64,000 nucleotides of DNA from an uncultured Bacteroidales bacterium (GCA_900318445.1 ONKO01000004.1:1-64000), one strand, 5' to 3'. Shown: positions 8,744-18,658, numbered from the stretch's first letter. Notes: generated by a model not told the origin, from the sequence alone. A program made the numbers and translations.

Positions 8744-9484
8744 ATGAAACGCACTTTGAAGCTGAAACTCCTTTTTCTCGCGCTGCTGTGCACAGTCGCG
8801 CAGGGGGCGTTGGCCCAAGTCAGCGTATGGGACGGCAAGTCAAAAGAACCTCCCGTTATGGTAGAGTGGCCTGTTTATGCCATTAAGAATGCAGCTCAAT
8901 TTGCCTGGCTTATTGACAGCCCGAGTGATTATATGAGTGGTAAGATTTATTACCGTTTGGACACCGACCTGGACATGGGCGACCAAACGTGGACACCTAT
9001 TGGTTATATAAACGGGGAAGTCGTAGGCTTCTATTCGCACCTGCTTGGTCAGGGGCACACCATCCGTATTAACATCAGTGGCGCCACCAAAAACTATCAG
9101 GGACTGTTTGCGAGGATTGGATTCGAGGGGTCGGTTGATAACCTCCACGTGATTGGCAAGATATCATGCAGCAAATCTCGCCTGGTGGGCGGCATTGCCG
9201 GCGAAAACGACGGCGGCAGCATCAGCAACTGCTGGGTGAGCGCTGACGTAAGTTCTGACTGGAAAGAAGCCGCGTCGGCATACACGGCCAAGGTGGGAGG
9301 CATTGTCGGCGAGAACAACCACGGCACGATAGAGTACTGCTGCGTGACGGGCGACGTGACCAACAACGATGCCGATGTGGGCGGAATTGCAGGTTACAAT
9401 AGCAGCCGTAATGGTGGCGGCATCATCAGGCACTGTACTTTCTACGGCACGCGCAACAGACAGTACGCACTCGCAGGACAATAA
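8744..9484 (+). pseudogene. GLUG-repeat surface protein, 5' part of frameshifted gene
   Basis: This frame gives 246 residues with a signal peptide (about 1-24, ending ALAQ) and three GLUG-type motifs (VGGIAGENDG, VGGIVGENNHG, VGGIAGYNSS) that build a right-handed beta-helix. It follows the N-terminus of the intact paralogue at 18659 almost residue for residue up to HCTFYGTR, then hits an early stop. The homologous reading frame continues at 9462 in the next register. The break coincides with a tandem ACAG duplication at 9456-9463. The start ATG at 8744 is well placed for a secreted protein. Confidence 0.85.
9456..9463 (+). repeat. ACAG tandem duplication that shifts the GLUG frame
   Basis: ACAG occurs twice in a row (9456-9459 and 9460-9463). 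Removing one copy restores codons for GTRNSTH, matching GTRYSTH at the same place in the paralogue (around 19405-19425), and joins the two halves of the gene into one frame of about 1,365 codons. A slippage or replication duplication is the simplest cause; an assembly error is possible. Confidence 0.8.
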
Positions 9485-12400
9485 ATACGTGGGGGACCAG
9501 GATGCAACCATGGAAAATATGTACGACTCGTTCAACCAGGGCGAGTACGATGCTGCCGGCGCCAGAGCCTTGTACCGCTATGCCCTCAAGTACCCCTACG
9601 CCATCAATGTCTCCACCGAGGGCTATGGCACCGTTGAGGTCAGTGCCGGTGGTGAGAACAATATTCCTGGCTGGCGCAAGGGTGAAACCATTACGCTGAC
9701 CTGTAAGACAGGTATGGTGAAAAGCATCGAAATCAAGGACTCAGGCGACGACACAGTCTCGTTGCAAGGTCAGTCTCATGATGGAACAATGTATTGGTTT
9801 GTCATGCCGAAGGGCGGTGTCAAAATCAAGCTTGTATTCGTCACGCCGGGCTGGCTCAACCATGCCGGCACGGAGGCCGACCCTATCAGTATCGGCAGCT
9901 CGGCCGACTGGGACGGCTTCGCCAATTACGTCAGCAACGTTACCAGCTTCAGTGGCAAGTATGTGAAGCTGAACGCCGACATCAGCGCCTCCACCATGGC
10001 AGGCAGCAGCGACCATAAGTTCCAGGGCACATTCCTCGGCAACAACAAAACACTGACGCTTAATCTGAGTGCCACCGGCAACGACTGTGCTCCGTTCAGA
10101 TACATCGACGGTGCAACCATCCGTGACTTGAAGATTGCGGGGACCGTCAACACATCGGCAAAGTTCGGCGCCAGCATTGCCGCCCATAACAGCGGCACCA
10201 GCACCATCACCAACTGCCACAGCTCGGTGACCATTGGCGGCACCATCAGCGGTGACGGCACCCACGGCGGTTTTGTGGCAATGAATGAAGGCGATGCCAC
10301 GCTTGTCTTTGCAGGCTGCACATTCACAGGCGGCATGACAGGCAGCGCAGACTACAACGGCGGATTCGTGGGCTGGAATGCGGGTTCGACAATCCATTAC
10401 ACCCACTGCATCTTTGCACCCGCAGAGCTGACTATGGGCGCGTCGAACAGCTGCACCTTCAACCGCAACGGCAGGAACAACATTACACAAAGCTACTTTA
10501 CCAGAGCATTTGGCGAAGCCCAGGGTACGAAGGCCATCGCCATTAATAAAGCCCCCGCCAACCTGGGCAGTCAGGTACAGGACTATGGTATGGTAAAGGC
10601 CTACGAGAACGGTTTGCTCTACGACGGCAAGTACTACACGGCTATTTCCATCCCCGGCTCAGGCACAGAGGCCAACCCTTGTTTAATCGGCACCGCAGAC
10701 CAGTGGAATGACTTCACCGGTTACATCGCAAACGGATATACCTTCAGCGGCGAGTTCGTGAAGCTGGCCGGCAACATCAGTATCTCGACGATGGCAGGCA
10801 CCGACAATGCCAACTCTTTCCAGGGCACCTTCGATGGCGACGGACACACACTGACGGTTAACTATAATACCTCAGAACCCCGGACCGCTCCGTTCCGTCA
10901 CGTCAAGAATGCCGTCATCAGGAACCTTACCGTGGCCGGTACCATCACCACCAGCGCACAGTTTGCCGCCGGCATCGTGGGCGAGTCGCACGGCTCACTG
11001 ACTCTTACGGGTTGCCGCAGTTCGGTTGCCATCAACAGCAGCGTCCAGGGCGACGGCACCCACGGCGGCCTGGTGAGCACACTGAGCGGAAAAGACAATG
11101 CCATCACCATCGAAGGCTGTGTCTTCGACGGTTCCTTTGCCACGACAAACGGCACCTCCAACTGTGGCGGATTCATCGGATGGCCGGTTTATAACAGGCC
11201 CACTATCCGCCACTCGCTCATGATGCCCGGCAGCGTTGCGGCGGGTATGCTGAAGAACACCTTCTCCCGCTGGCACACCACCTACATGCCAACCATCGAA
11301 AAGTGCTTCTTCATCGCCACTGAGAATCTGCCTGAAGACCAGGGATCGGCGGGTCAGGGCGTTTCCACCATTCCGGACCAGTTCGGCAAACTTGAGAAAG
11401 ACTATGGCTTGGTGAAGGTTTACACGAACGGCATTCAGTATGACGGCATGTACTATCTGGAGAGTGCTTTGATTCTGCCTGGATCAGGCACGGAATCAGA
11501 CCCCTATACTATCGGCAGCACCGCAGATTGGGACAACTTTGCCAAGCAAACTGGCAGCGGCTGTCACTATACCAATCAATATATAAAGCTGACAAGCGAT
11601 ATCAGCGTGACAGCTATGGCCGACACATTTGAAGGTACCTTTGACGGCAATGGGCATACACTCACTGTCAATATCGATCTTAAAGATTGGGGTTTACAGG
11701 CGGCCCCCATCCGCAATACCCGTAATGCCACCATCAAAAACCTTAAGACGGCAGGTACCATAACAAGCAATTATTTATATATGGCAGGCATTGTCGGCAA
11801 CGTCAAGGGAAACACGACCATTGAGAACTGCAGCAGTTCTATCGCCCTTCATTCTGGCGATATTACGATTATCGGCGGCCTGGTAGCGTACGTAAACAGC
11901 GACGTAACCCTCAATATAAGCGGTTGCGCCTTCACAGGCAGTCTCACCATAGGCGGTTCTTACAAATTATTAGGTGGGGGCATTGTCGGCATTTCGAATC
12001 AACAAACCAATATCAGTATCCGTGATTGCCTGTTCGCTCCATCAGAACTGGCAACTCAGTGGAATAAATTCTATACGTTTGTTACTGACGAAGTAGACAA
12101 GTTTTCCGTCACGGGTTGCTACTATACCCAGGACTATGGCACGGTGCAGGGAACGAAGGCCATCGCACTAGCCTCCGCCCCCGCCAGCCTCGGTGAACAG
12201 GTGAAGGACTATGGCATGCTGAAGGCATATGAGGGCGGCATCTTCTTCGACGGTAAGTACTACGTGGATGACAGCAAGATCGGCCTGGACGACAAGGCCG
12301 ATAACGGATCGGTCATCAGCGAACTGGACGGCATCACCGTAGATATTGCCCTTACGGGCTGCACGCTCTATAAAGACGGAGCGTGGAACACCATCTGCCT

Positions 12401-12845
12401 GCCGTTCAACCTGACGCTTGCGGGTTCGCCTCTTGACGGCGCAGTGGCCCGGCCGCTCAGCAGCGCCAGCATCAGCGGCTTGACGCTTAACCTTGCATTC
12501 GGAGACGCTGTCACGGAACTCAAGGCCGGCACGCCTTATATTATCAAGTGGGCCAGCGGAGACAACATTGTCAATCCCCAGTTCATCGGCGTAACCATTG
12601 ACGCCACGGACCGGAGCTTTGACAACGGCGCCAATGGCGACAAGCGCGTCCGCTTCATCGGCGTGTACAAGAGCATCGCGTTTGACGGAGAGGACAAGAG
12701 CGTCCTGCTCCTGGGTGGCGGTAATACGCTCTACCATCCAGTCAACGGAGCCGGTGTCGGCGCCCTTCACGCTTACTTCAAGATAGGCGACAGCGCAACC
12801 AAGGCTACCATCTCGGTGAAGGGTTCAGTGTTAACAGTTAAGTAA
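9462..12845 (+). pseudogene. GLUG-repeat surface protein, 3' part of frameshifted gene
   Basis: This frame carries the rest of the protein, from DSTHSQDN onward (a separate start could be ATG 9510). Three successive modules of about 200-270 residues each begin with a GSGTEA or GSGTES-type linker and contain GTFDGDGHTLTV-like and THGG/GGFIGW-like motifs (approximately 9850-10640, 10650-11450 and 11470-12260). The C-terminal ~190 residues are different (LDDKADNGS, WNTICLPFNL, then a beta-rich end). The intact paralogue at 18659 has only two modules and a different C-terminal domain. Such proteins are exported and usually surface-exposed. Without the signal peptide encoded in the other frame this part would not be exported. 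Confidence 0.82.
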
Positions 12846-12854
12846 GAAAAAGTT

Positions 12855-13460
12855 ATGAAAAAGATAATTATAGCATTGTTTACCGCCTCGGCACTCCTGT
12901 TGGGCCTGATGGGCTGCGATAAAGAAGTAGACATTAAGGAACTGGAACAGAGCCTTGTGGGCATCTGGTGGGACGCGTATGAGTATTCGGACATCACGGA
13001 GACCGGCGTGGCCTTTGACAAGGTGCTTTTGGCCGTAAAGGCCGATGCCAACCACAGCGGCTGCCTCTACCTGGGCGCATACGACTCCAAAAGCGACGCC
13101 CTGGTTGCCGTCTATGGCGGCCCGGAGGATGCCGGCTTCAAATGGAAGCTGACCGGCAAAGGCGATATAGTGCTCAGCGATCCCGCCACCGGCGAGAGCA
13201 CGGTGCTCACTCGCGCCGACGGAGGCAGCAGCTATGGCAACGATATGACCAATGTCAATGGAACGAACATGACGTACACAAATGGCAGCGTGACGGTGAC
13301 CAACGACAACTATTCCGGCACACTCACCAAGGCCGACACCGGGAAAGAGGGAGAAATCAATGAGCAGTTCTCCGCACTGTTTTCGGCCATCCTCACCAAC
13401 CTTGCTTCCGGGGACAAGTTCACAATCAAAGACATCCCCGGCAATACCTGGGGCAGATAG
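12855..13460 (+). CDS. Small lipoprotein, unknown function
   Basis: A 201-residue protein with a lipoprotein signal (hydrophobic segment, then LMGC with the Cys near residue 22), so it is probably anchored in the outer membrane. The mature part starts with an acidic helix (DKEVDIKELEQSLVGIWW) and continues as beta-rich sequence with many Gly, Thr and Asn, reminiscent of lipocalin-like small lipoproteins, but I cannot assign a family. It starts 10 bp after the GLUG gene and lies in the same run of genes, so it is probably co-expressed with it. Confidence 0.8.
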   Translation: MKKIIIALFTASALLLGLMGCDKEVDIKELEQSLVGIWWDAYEYSDITETGVAFDKVLLAVKADANHSGCLYLGAYDSKSDALVAVYGGPEDAGFKWKLTGKGDIVLSDPATGESTVLTRADGGSSYGNDMTNVNGTNMTYTNGSVTVTNDNYSGTLTKADTGKEGEINEQFSALFSAILTNLASGDKFTIKDIPGNTWGR

Positions 13461-13484
13461 CGGAGTAGTTAAGACAGGATAATC

Positions 13485-13601
13485 ATGAAAGCAGACAAAG
13501 TCATCATCGGTAACATCTACACCGTAGACAGAAACGAACCAAAGGCCCAGGCTGTAGCCATTGCCGGCGGCGAGTGGTTTTATATAAATCGAGCGATATG
13601 A
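13485..13601 (+). pseudogene. Truncated amidohydrolase 5' end
   Basis: ATG 13485 opens a 38-codon frame whose first ~33 residues (MKADKVIIGNIYTVDRNEPK, then AQAVAIAGGEWFYI) align with the N-termini of the three amidohydrolases here (compare MKADKIIKNAKIFTADCKNP at 22013). The homology then stops and the frame ends at 13601. Its stop overlaps the start of the next lipoprotein (ATGA at 13598). It is the stump of a fourth amidohydrolase, cut by a deletion. Its retained start may now act as a leader for translating the lipoprotein. Confidence 0.82.
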
Positions 13602-14377
13602 AAATGAAAATAATTCTCAATTGGGTACTCGCCGCTACCCTCATTTGCGGCACAGGTGTATTCACCTCCTGTAACAAGTCCGACGCGGAACTTTCCAGCA
13701 AGATACTGGGCAAGTGGATTGTCGCCGACCTGGATGGCAAGGCATGCCCCACCTCCTGGAAGTCGGTGGTTACCTTTGAATCGGCTAAAAAGGGTTATTA
13801 CAGCATATCCGAAATCACTTCGATGACGTGGGAAAACAAGACGCCGGCCGAAGTTACCTTCGGCAAAGACGGCTTTACCGCCGTTGAGGAAGAGGGCCCC
13901 TACAAAAGTGTGCTGAAAGTCACCGTCAACTCCATTACCGATAAGGAGATGAAGTTGAAAACCGACTGGACCATTACCGGAGGCGAGTTGGTTATCCTGC
14001 ACGAGATTTTTAACGAGCGCTGGGTGCGGGTGACAGACAACTTTGAGCAGGCTGTGCTTGGCACCTGGGAAGCGCAGGTTACGGAAGCTGGTAAGCCGCA
14101 AACCTGGCGCTGGGAGTTCAAAGCCAGCGGTACATATGTCTTTTCCCTTAAGATCGGCGACGCTCCCTGGCAGGTTTTTGAAGACCATATGTCAGACTAT
14201 TTTGTTGACGGACCGCTCCTTTGCACCCGCTGGCAAAATACCGTCTTGAGTGACGAAGAGCGTGACTGGTGGGAAATCGAGAGCATTCAGGACGGCAAGA
14301 TGAAGTGGACGGCCCTGCGTATTGACGAGGACCTCACTACCCACACCGAGACCCTGGAGTTGAGCAAGGTTCAATAG
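13598..14377 (+). CDS. Lipoprotein with two lipocalin-like repeats
   Basis: The start ATG 13598 (MKMKIILNW) gives a lipoprotein signal ending FTSC, with Cys near residue 21; a start at 13574 would add residues from the upstream stump. The mature protein contains two similar units, beginning ILGKWIVADLDGK and VLGTWEAQVTEAG, each about 110 residues and beta-rich, as in lipocalin-like domains of Bacteroidota lipoproteins. Both are followed by a WT(I/A)-type strand. It overlaps the amidohydrolase stump by 4 bp. Binding of a small hydrophobic ligand would fit the fold but is inference. Confidence 0.78.
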   Translation: MKMKIILNWVLAATLICGTGVFTSCNKSDAELSSKILGKWIVADLDGKACPTSWKSVVTFESAKKGYYSISEITSMTWENKTPAEVTFGKDGFTAVEEEGPYKSVLKVTVNSITDKEMKLKTDWTITGGELVILHEIFNERWVRVTDNFEQAVLGTWEAQVTEAGKPQTWRWEFKASGTYVFSLKIGDAPWQVFEDHMSDYFVDGPLLCTRWQNTVLSDEERDWWEIESIQDGKMKWTALRIDEDLTTHTETLELSKVQ

Positions 14378-14595
14378 GTAATGTCTGGGAATATTGCGAC
14401 GACTGGTATGCCGATTTGGCCGACATCCCTGCCGACCAGGGCACTGACTATGCCGGTCCCGAGTCAGGTGAAAAGATTGTTGGCTGCTACGACAGCGAGC
14501 CATACGCTTGCACACAATCCTACCACGGCCGCGAGATTCAGCACAACGGCCGCAACGCTACTTTAGGTTTCCGCATTGTATTGAGAAAGCGTTGA
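14377..14595 (+). pseudogene. C-terminal fragment of an FGE/SUMF1-type domain
   Basis: A frame overlapping the last base of the lipoprotein stop encodes GNVWEYCDDWY near its start and LGFRIVLRKR before the stop at 14593-14595, 72 residues in all. GNVWEWC-type and GFR motifs are hallmarks of the formylglycine-generating-enzyme (SUMF1/FGE-sulfatase) domain, whose C-terminal quarter this resembles. There is no start codon or upstream domain, so it is a relic. The usual RGGSW segment between the motifs is not recognisable, so it was either diverged or lost. Confidence 0.72.
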
Positions 14596-14657
14596 CCTCT
14601 CCCCGGCCAAGTATTTTATTTTCTAAGTGCAGATAACAAATTAAGGAGAATAGAACA

Positions 14658-16298
14658 ATGAGTGACATGAAAAGGGAATTCAAAGATTTAATCCGTTTCG
14701 AGCAGTACGATAACTTGAACAGTGAAATCAAGGGGGGCTACGACAAGGCTCATGCCGTGAAGTGCGTGAACGGCACTTTCGTTGGAACCGAAGAATACGG
14801 GGTGGCGTCGTGGCTGGGCATCCCTTACGCGAAGGCGCCCGTGGGCGGGCGCCGCTTCAAGGCGCCGGAGTACGTGGATGCGGACGACAGGGTATTCGAG
14901 GCTAAATACTACGGAAAAAATGCTTTCGGCGCAACCGGCTACCCGGATTGCGTCCAGAAGATTTGTTCAGAGGACTGCCTTTACCTGAACATCTGGGCCA
15001 ATACCGACGACAAAAGCGTGAAGAAGCCGGTGATGGTCTGGATTCATGGCGGGGCATACGTCGTCGGCTCGGGCTCGCAGGCTTCCTACAGCGGAGCCAA
15101 CCTGGTCCAGGCGCATAGTGACATTATTATGGTGACTATTAACTACCGCCTGAACATGTACGGCTTCATGGACTTCTCGTCGGTGCCCGGCGGAGATGCC
15201 TTCAAGACGGCCCCCTGCAACGGCCTGCTGGACCAGGCCATGGCGCTCAGGTGGGTGCACGAGAACATCGCCGCTTTCGGCGGCGACCCGGGTAACGTGA
15301 CCATCTTCGGGCAAAGTGCCGGCGGCGGCTCCGTCTCCATCCTGCCCGTCATGAAGGAAGCCAACCGGTATTTCCAGAAGGTCATCGCCCAAAGCGGCTC
15401 CACCACCCTGGCCTTCCCGGTGGGCTGCGAAGCTGCGCAGGGCAAAACCAAAGCGCTGCTCGAGTACACCGGCTGCAAGACCATGGACGAGATCATGGCA
15501 CTGAGCGAAGATGAGCTCCAGAAGGCGTATGTCGAAGCGGTGGGCCAGTTCACATCCTGTCCCTACTACGGAACAGAGGTACTCCCCGAGGCCCCCATTG
15601 AGTTGTACAGGAAAGGCTACGCGAAGCATATCTCCATCATGGCCGGCAGCACGGCCGACGAGATGAGGCTGTTCATGGGTGAGGGTCCGATGCTGAGCTT
15701 AGAAGAGCAAAAGCTATACGCCCAGCGCGCCGCAGGCGATGCCGTCCCCTACCTGAAAGAAGAGGACAAGAAGTATTACGAGGAATTTAAGCGGGTATGC
15801 CGGTTCCAGGAGCCGGGACTTGTAGAGACGGAGTTCATTAATGAGCTCATGTTCAGGGTGCCCATGCTCCTGCAGCTCGACGTGCAGAGCGCGTTCAACA
15901 AGACGTTCTCCTACTACTGGTCCTATCCAAGCAGCAATGCGGACCTGGGAGCCGCCCATTCCGTGGAGCTCATTTTTGTGTTCAACCTTCGCGGCGTAGG
16001 GACGGCCAGCAGTTTCAACGGAACCAACATCTCCGATGAAATTTTCACCACCGTTCAGCAGATGTGGACCAATTTCGCCCGCTGCGGCAACCCTTCCACT
16101 GACAAGGTGGAGTGGAAGGCGTATTCGGCCGACGACCAGAGAGTCCTTGACATCGCCGGACCGGGCGCCATACGTATCAAAAAGGGCCTTCTGGCCGAGC
16201 AGTACAAGGCCGTGCTTCCCTTGCTGGGCTACTATCAGTTCATGGACAAGTTCTTCACGCCCGGCTACCTTTTGGATATCATGGCCGCGCGCAAATAA
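14658..16298 (+). CDS. Type-B carboxylesterase
   Basis: A 546-residue alpha/beta hydrolase of the carboxylesterase/lipase type-B family (PF00135). Signatures are EDCLYLNIW (about 110), the oxyanion-hole HGGAYVVGSG (about 132), the nucleophile elbow GQSAGG with Ser about 220, an acidic residue in STADE (about 333-334) and His in GAAHSVEL (about 434). No signal peptide is present, so it should be cytoplasmic. A good ribosome binding site (AAGGAG) precedes the ATG. It is the intact version of the remnant at 8242. Followed at once by a lipoprotein gene (2 bp gap). It should cleave carboxylic esters; the natural substrate is unknown. Confidence 0.93.
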   Translation: MSDMKREFKDLIRFEQYDNLNSEIKGGYDKAHAVKCVNGTFVGTEEYGVASWLGIPYAKAPVGGRRFKAPEYVDADDRVFEAKYYGKNAFGATGYPDCVQKICSEDCLYLNIWANTDDKSVKKPVMVWIHGGAYVVGSGSQASYSGANLVQAHSDIIMVTINYRLNMYGFMDFSSVPGGDAFKTAPCNGLLDQAMALRWVHENIAAFGGDPGNVTIFGQSAGGGSVSILPVMKEANRYFQKVIAQSGSTTLAFPVGCEAAQGKTKALLEYTGCKTMDEIMALSEDELQKAYVEAVGQFTSCPYYGTEVLPEAPIELYRKGYAKHISIMAGSTADEMRLFMGEGPMLSLEEQKLYAQRAAGDAVPYLKEEDKKYYEEFKRVCRFQEPGLVETEFINELMFRVPMLLQLDVQSAFNKTFSYYWSYPSSNADLGAAHSVELIFVFNLRGVGTASSFNGTNISDEIFTTVQQMWTNFARCGNPSTDKVEWKAYSADDQRVLDIAGPGAIRIKKGLLAEQYKAVLPLLGYYQFMDKFFTPGYLLDIMAARK

Positions 16299-16299
16299 A

Positions 16300-17265
16300 A
16301 TGAATAAATCTATGAATATGAACAGATTTCACAGATTTAGAACAGTTATGATGGCCCTTCCGGCGGCTATGGCCTTCTTCGGCTGCCAGAAGGTGGAAGA
16401 AGCCCTCGTCGAAGAAAAAAAGCCCGTGGTGGTGACGGAGCGCGAATGGCGCCTGACCGTGCAGGCCGTGAAGGGCGAAGCCCCCGGCACGAAAGGCCTC
16501 GCCATTGAAGGCGACGAGTCCACCACCACCGTCCTGCAATCCATCTGGAAGGCCGATGAACCCGTGAAGGTCTTTTTGGGGACCAGCTGCATCGGCAAGC
16601 TGACGGCCGTGCCCGACCCGGAGGATGCCCACAAGGCCACCCTTTCGGGAACCGTTACCACATCGGGCCTTGTAGCCGGAACCACGACCCTTACCCTCCT
16701 GACTCCAAGAGAGAGCTGGAACTACATCGGCCAGGTGGGAAAACTGCTGCTGAAGGACGATGCCGAGAACTCCATCGAGAAGAAGTATCATTACACCCGT
16801 GCCACGGTGCTGGTAACCGAAGTTTCCGGCGGTTCCGTCCGCACGAAGAGCGCCTTCTTCGCCAATGAGCAGAGCATCTACCGGCTCAATTTCCTCTTCC
16901 AGGCGGGCGGCGCGGGAGACAAGACTCCTGTCTTGGCCAAGTCCGTCATCATCTCCTCGGAGAACGGCCACCTGGTACAGAGCCAGTCGGCGGACGGCTC
17001 CTCGCTGGAGGAAGGCCCCGTTACCGTTACGCTGGGCACCGCATCGTCCGAACCTTTCTTCGTTGCCCTTCGGAACGGCGATGAAACGAATGAAGAGGCC
17101 CTCGGCTTCACGGTGATTGACGACGACGGCGTCACCTACAAGGGAAGCAAGACCATCCCGGCCCGGTACAAGCCCAATGGCACTTTCCTGAACCTCAAGA
17201 ATGCTACCTTGACCGGCCGTCTGGGGTTGGACCGCAGCGCTGCGGAAGTGAAAGAAGTGTTGTAG
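16300..17265 (+). CDS. Lipoprotein, fimbrillin-like N-terminal character
   Basis: Starting at ATG 16300 (alternatives 16312 and 16318) the protein has a lipoprotein signal ending MAFFGC, Cys at about residue 27, and about 290 mature residues. The N-terminal mature part contains AVKGEAPGTKGLA and a W-K-ADEPVKVFLG strand similar to Mfa-like/fimbrillin proteins, followed by a second beta-rich half. Fimbrillin-like lipoproteins are surface-exposed and some polymerise into thin pili. It follows the esterase by 2 bp and precedes another fimbrillin-like lipoprotein by 28 bp. A larger open frame extends upstream inside the esterase but is a shadow. Confidence 0.78.
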   Translation: MNKSMNMNRFHRFRTVMMALPAAMAFFGCQKVEEALVEEKKPVVVTEREWRLTVQAVKGEAPGTKGLAIEGDESTTTVLQSIWKADEPVKVFLGTSCIGKLTAVPDPEDAHKATLSGTVTTSGLVAGTTTLTLLTPRESWNYIGQVGKLLLKDDAENSIEKKYHYTRATVLVTEVSGGSVRTKSAFFANEQSIYRLNFLFQAGGAGDKTPVLAKSVIISSENGHLVQSQSADGSSLEEGPVTVTLGTASSEPFFVALRNGDETNEEALGFTVIDDDGVTYKGSKTIPARYKPNGTFLNLKNATLTGRLGLDRSAAEVKEVL

Positions 17266-17293
17266 TGCAAACTCTTCAAAGAAGAATCAGGCT

Positions 17294-18646
17294 ATGAATA
17301 GAAGATTATTTATACTTACAGCGTGCCTTTTCTGCTCTCTGGCGTCCTGCATCAAGCCGGAGGACCGGATTCCTGCCGATACGCCGATGACCTTCAAACT
17401 GGAAATCCTTCAGACCAAGGCCGCAGATGACGACTGGGTGAATGGAGACAAGGTATATGTGTTTGTGAACGGAATCGGCGGCAAATATGTGTCAATGGCG
17501 TACGACGGCCGCGACTGGACCACGACAACCAGCGCGGAGTTCGTGAAAGGGGATTTTTCCGACCCCGAAAAGGCCACCCTTACCGCGGTGTATTTCCCGG
17601 TTCCGGTAGATGTCACCTATGCCGATGACAAATTCTCTTTCACCAGCGGCGGTGAAAAAGTGTACAGCTACTATCTTCTGGCCACGGGAACGGCTTATAG
17701 TGTGGACGGGACCGAGGTGACGGCTACGTTGGAAATGGGCAAGACGGCAGACTTCGTGGGAATATTTATGGAAGGTCTCCAGGCCGATGTGGACAAGTAC
17801 ACGCTCAGCTGCCCTCTCATCCGTCCGGTGGCCTGTGAGAGTGTGGGGAAAGACGGAGTAGTCACGGAAGACGCCCGCCAGGCCGGAGCGCGCATCAGCG
17901 GCATCGTCAGTGGCGACGGTGTTCTTTTCGCCGGCGGTCTTGTCCGTCCCGGCGTCAGCGCGGACTACGTCTTCACGCTGTCTGCCGACTACAAGGTTTA
18001 CACGCTTGTTGAGGAAAGCCAAACGCTTGAGGCAAAGCGCATCTATGAATATCCGTCACTGTCCGGGGCATCTGGCGGCGACTGGTCTTCGACAAATGTC
18101 TCCGGCCTTTTCGTGGACTTGGGCTTGAGCGTGAATTGGGCCGGGTGCAATCTGGGCGCCGGCACGGAGACGGAAGTCGGCAACTCCTTCTCCTGGGGCG
18201 CCATCAACGGCGGAAACGGCAACGCTTCCTGGAGCGACTATCTGTATTATTCCGAGGGCAAGGTTACCAAATACACCGGCGGAGACTTCACGGTGCTCCA
18301 AGCGGAAGATGATGCCGCTTATGCCAGCCTGGGCGGGCAGTTCCGGATGCCTACGGAGAAGGAATGGGAAGAGCTGATAAACCAGTGCAACTGGGAATGG
18401 AAGGGCAATGGCTTTGAGGTGAGCGGCAAGCTGGAGGGTTTCACCGACAGAAGCATCTTCCTCCCGGCGGCAAATTACTGGAGTTCCTCCCTGTCAGCGG
18501 CCTCCAATGAGAATGCAGGATGTGCGCATCTCCAGTCCGGCGAAGCGTCCCTGAAGTCCTTGCAGCGCTACTCTGGATGCGCCATCCGCCCTGTTGCCAG
18601 TTACGAAGGCGATATCCTGAATGACTACAATTACGGTGTTTTATAG
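17294..18646 (+). CDS. Fimbrillin-like lipoprotein with C-terminal FISUMP-type domain
   Basis: A 450-residue lipoprotein (signal ending SLASC, Cys about residue 19). Residues about 30-260 resemble a fimbrillin domain: the DDWVNGDKVYVFVNG motif is the classic start and the rest is beta-rich. From about residue 275 (FVDLGLSVNWAGCNLGA, then GGQFRMPTEKEWEELI, YWSSS, and GCAIRPV at the end) it changes to the Fibrobacter succinogenes major paralogous (FISUMP) type, a C-type-lectin-like fold related to the FGE fold. This suggests a surface adhesin or ligand-binding tip protein. It lies directly upstream of the intact GLUG gene (12 bp gap). Confidence 0.8.
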   Translation: MNRRLFILTACLFCSLASCIKPEDRIPADTPMTFKLEILQTKAADDDWVNGDKVYVFVNGIGGKYVSMAYDGRDWTTTTSAEFVKGDFSDPEKATLTAVYFPVPVDVTYADDKFSFTSGGEKVYSYYLLATGTAYSVDGTEVTATLEMGKTADFVGIFMEGLQADVDKYTLSCPLIRPVACESVGKDGVVTEDARQAGARISGIVSGDGVLFAGGLVRPGVSADYVFTLSADYKVYTLVEESQTLEAKRIYEYPSLSGASGGDWSSTNVSGLFVDLGLSVNWAGCNLGAGTETEVGNSFSWGAINGGNGNASWSDYLYYSEGKVTKYTGGDFTVLQAEDDAAYASLGGQFRMPTEKEWEELINQCNWEWKGNGFEVSGKLEGFTDRSIFLPAANYWSSSLSAASNENAGCAHLQSGEASLKSLQRYSGCAIRPVASYEGDILNDYNYGVL

Positions 18647-18658
18647 ACTCAAGCCATA

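Noticed and set aside
16036-16299. N-terminal extension of the lipoprotein at 16300
   Set aside because: The extension overlaps the esterase in another frame and would place the lipoprotein signal in the middle of the protein.
14377-18646. Diversity-generating retroelement (FGE fragment plus FISUMP protein as variable target)
   Set aside because: No reverse transcriptase, no template repeat and no adenine-biased variable segment could be seen in the window. The folds are suggestive but the system is not present here.
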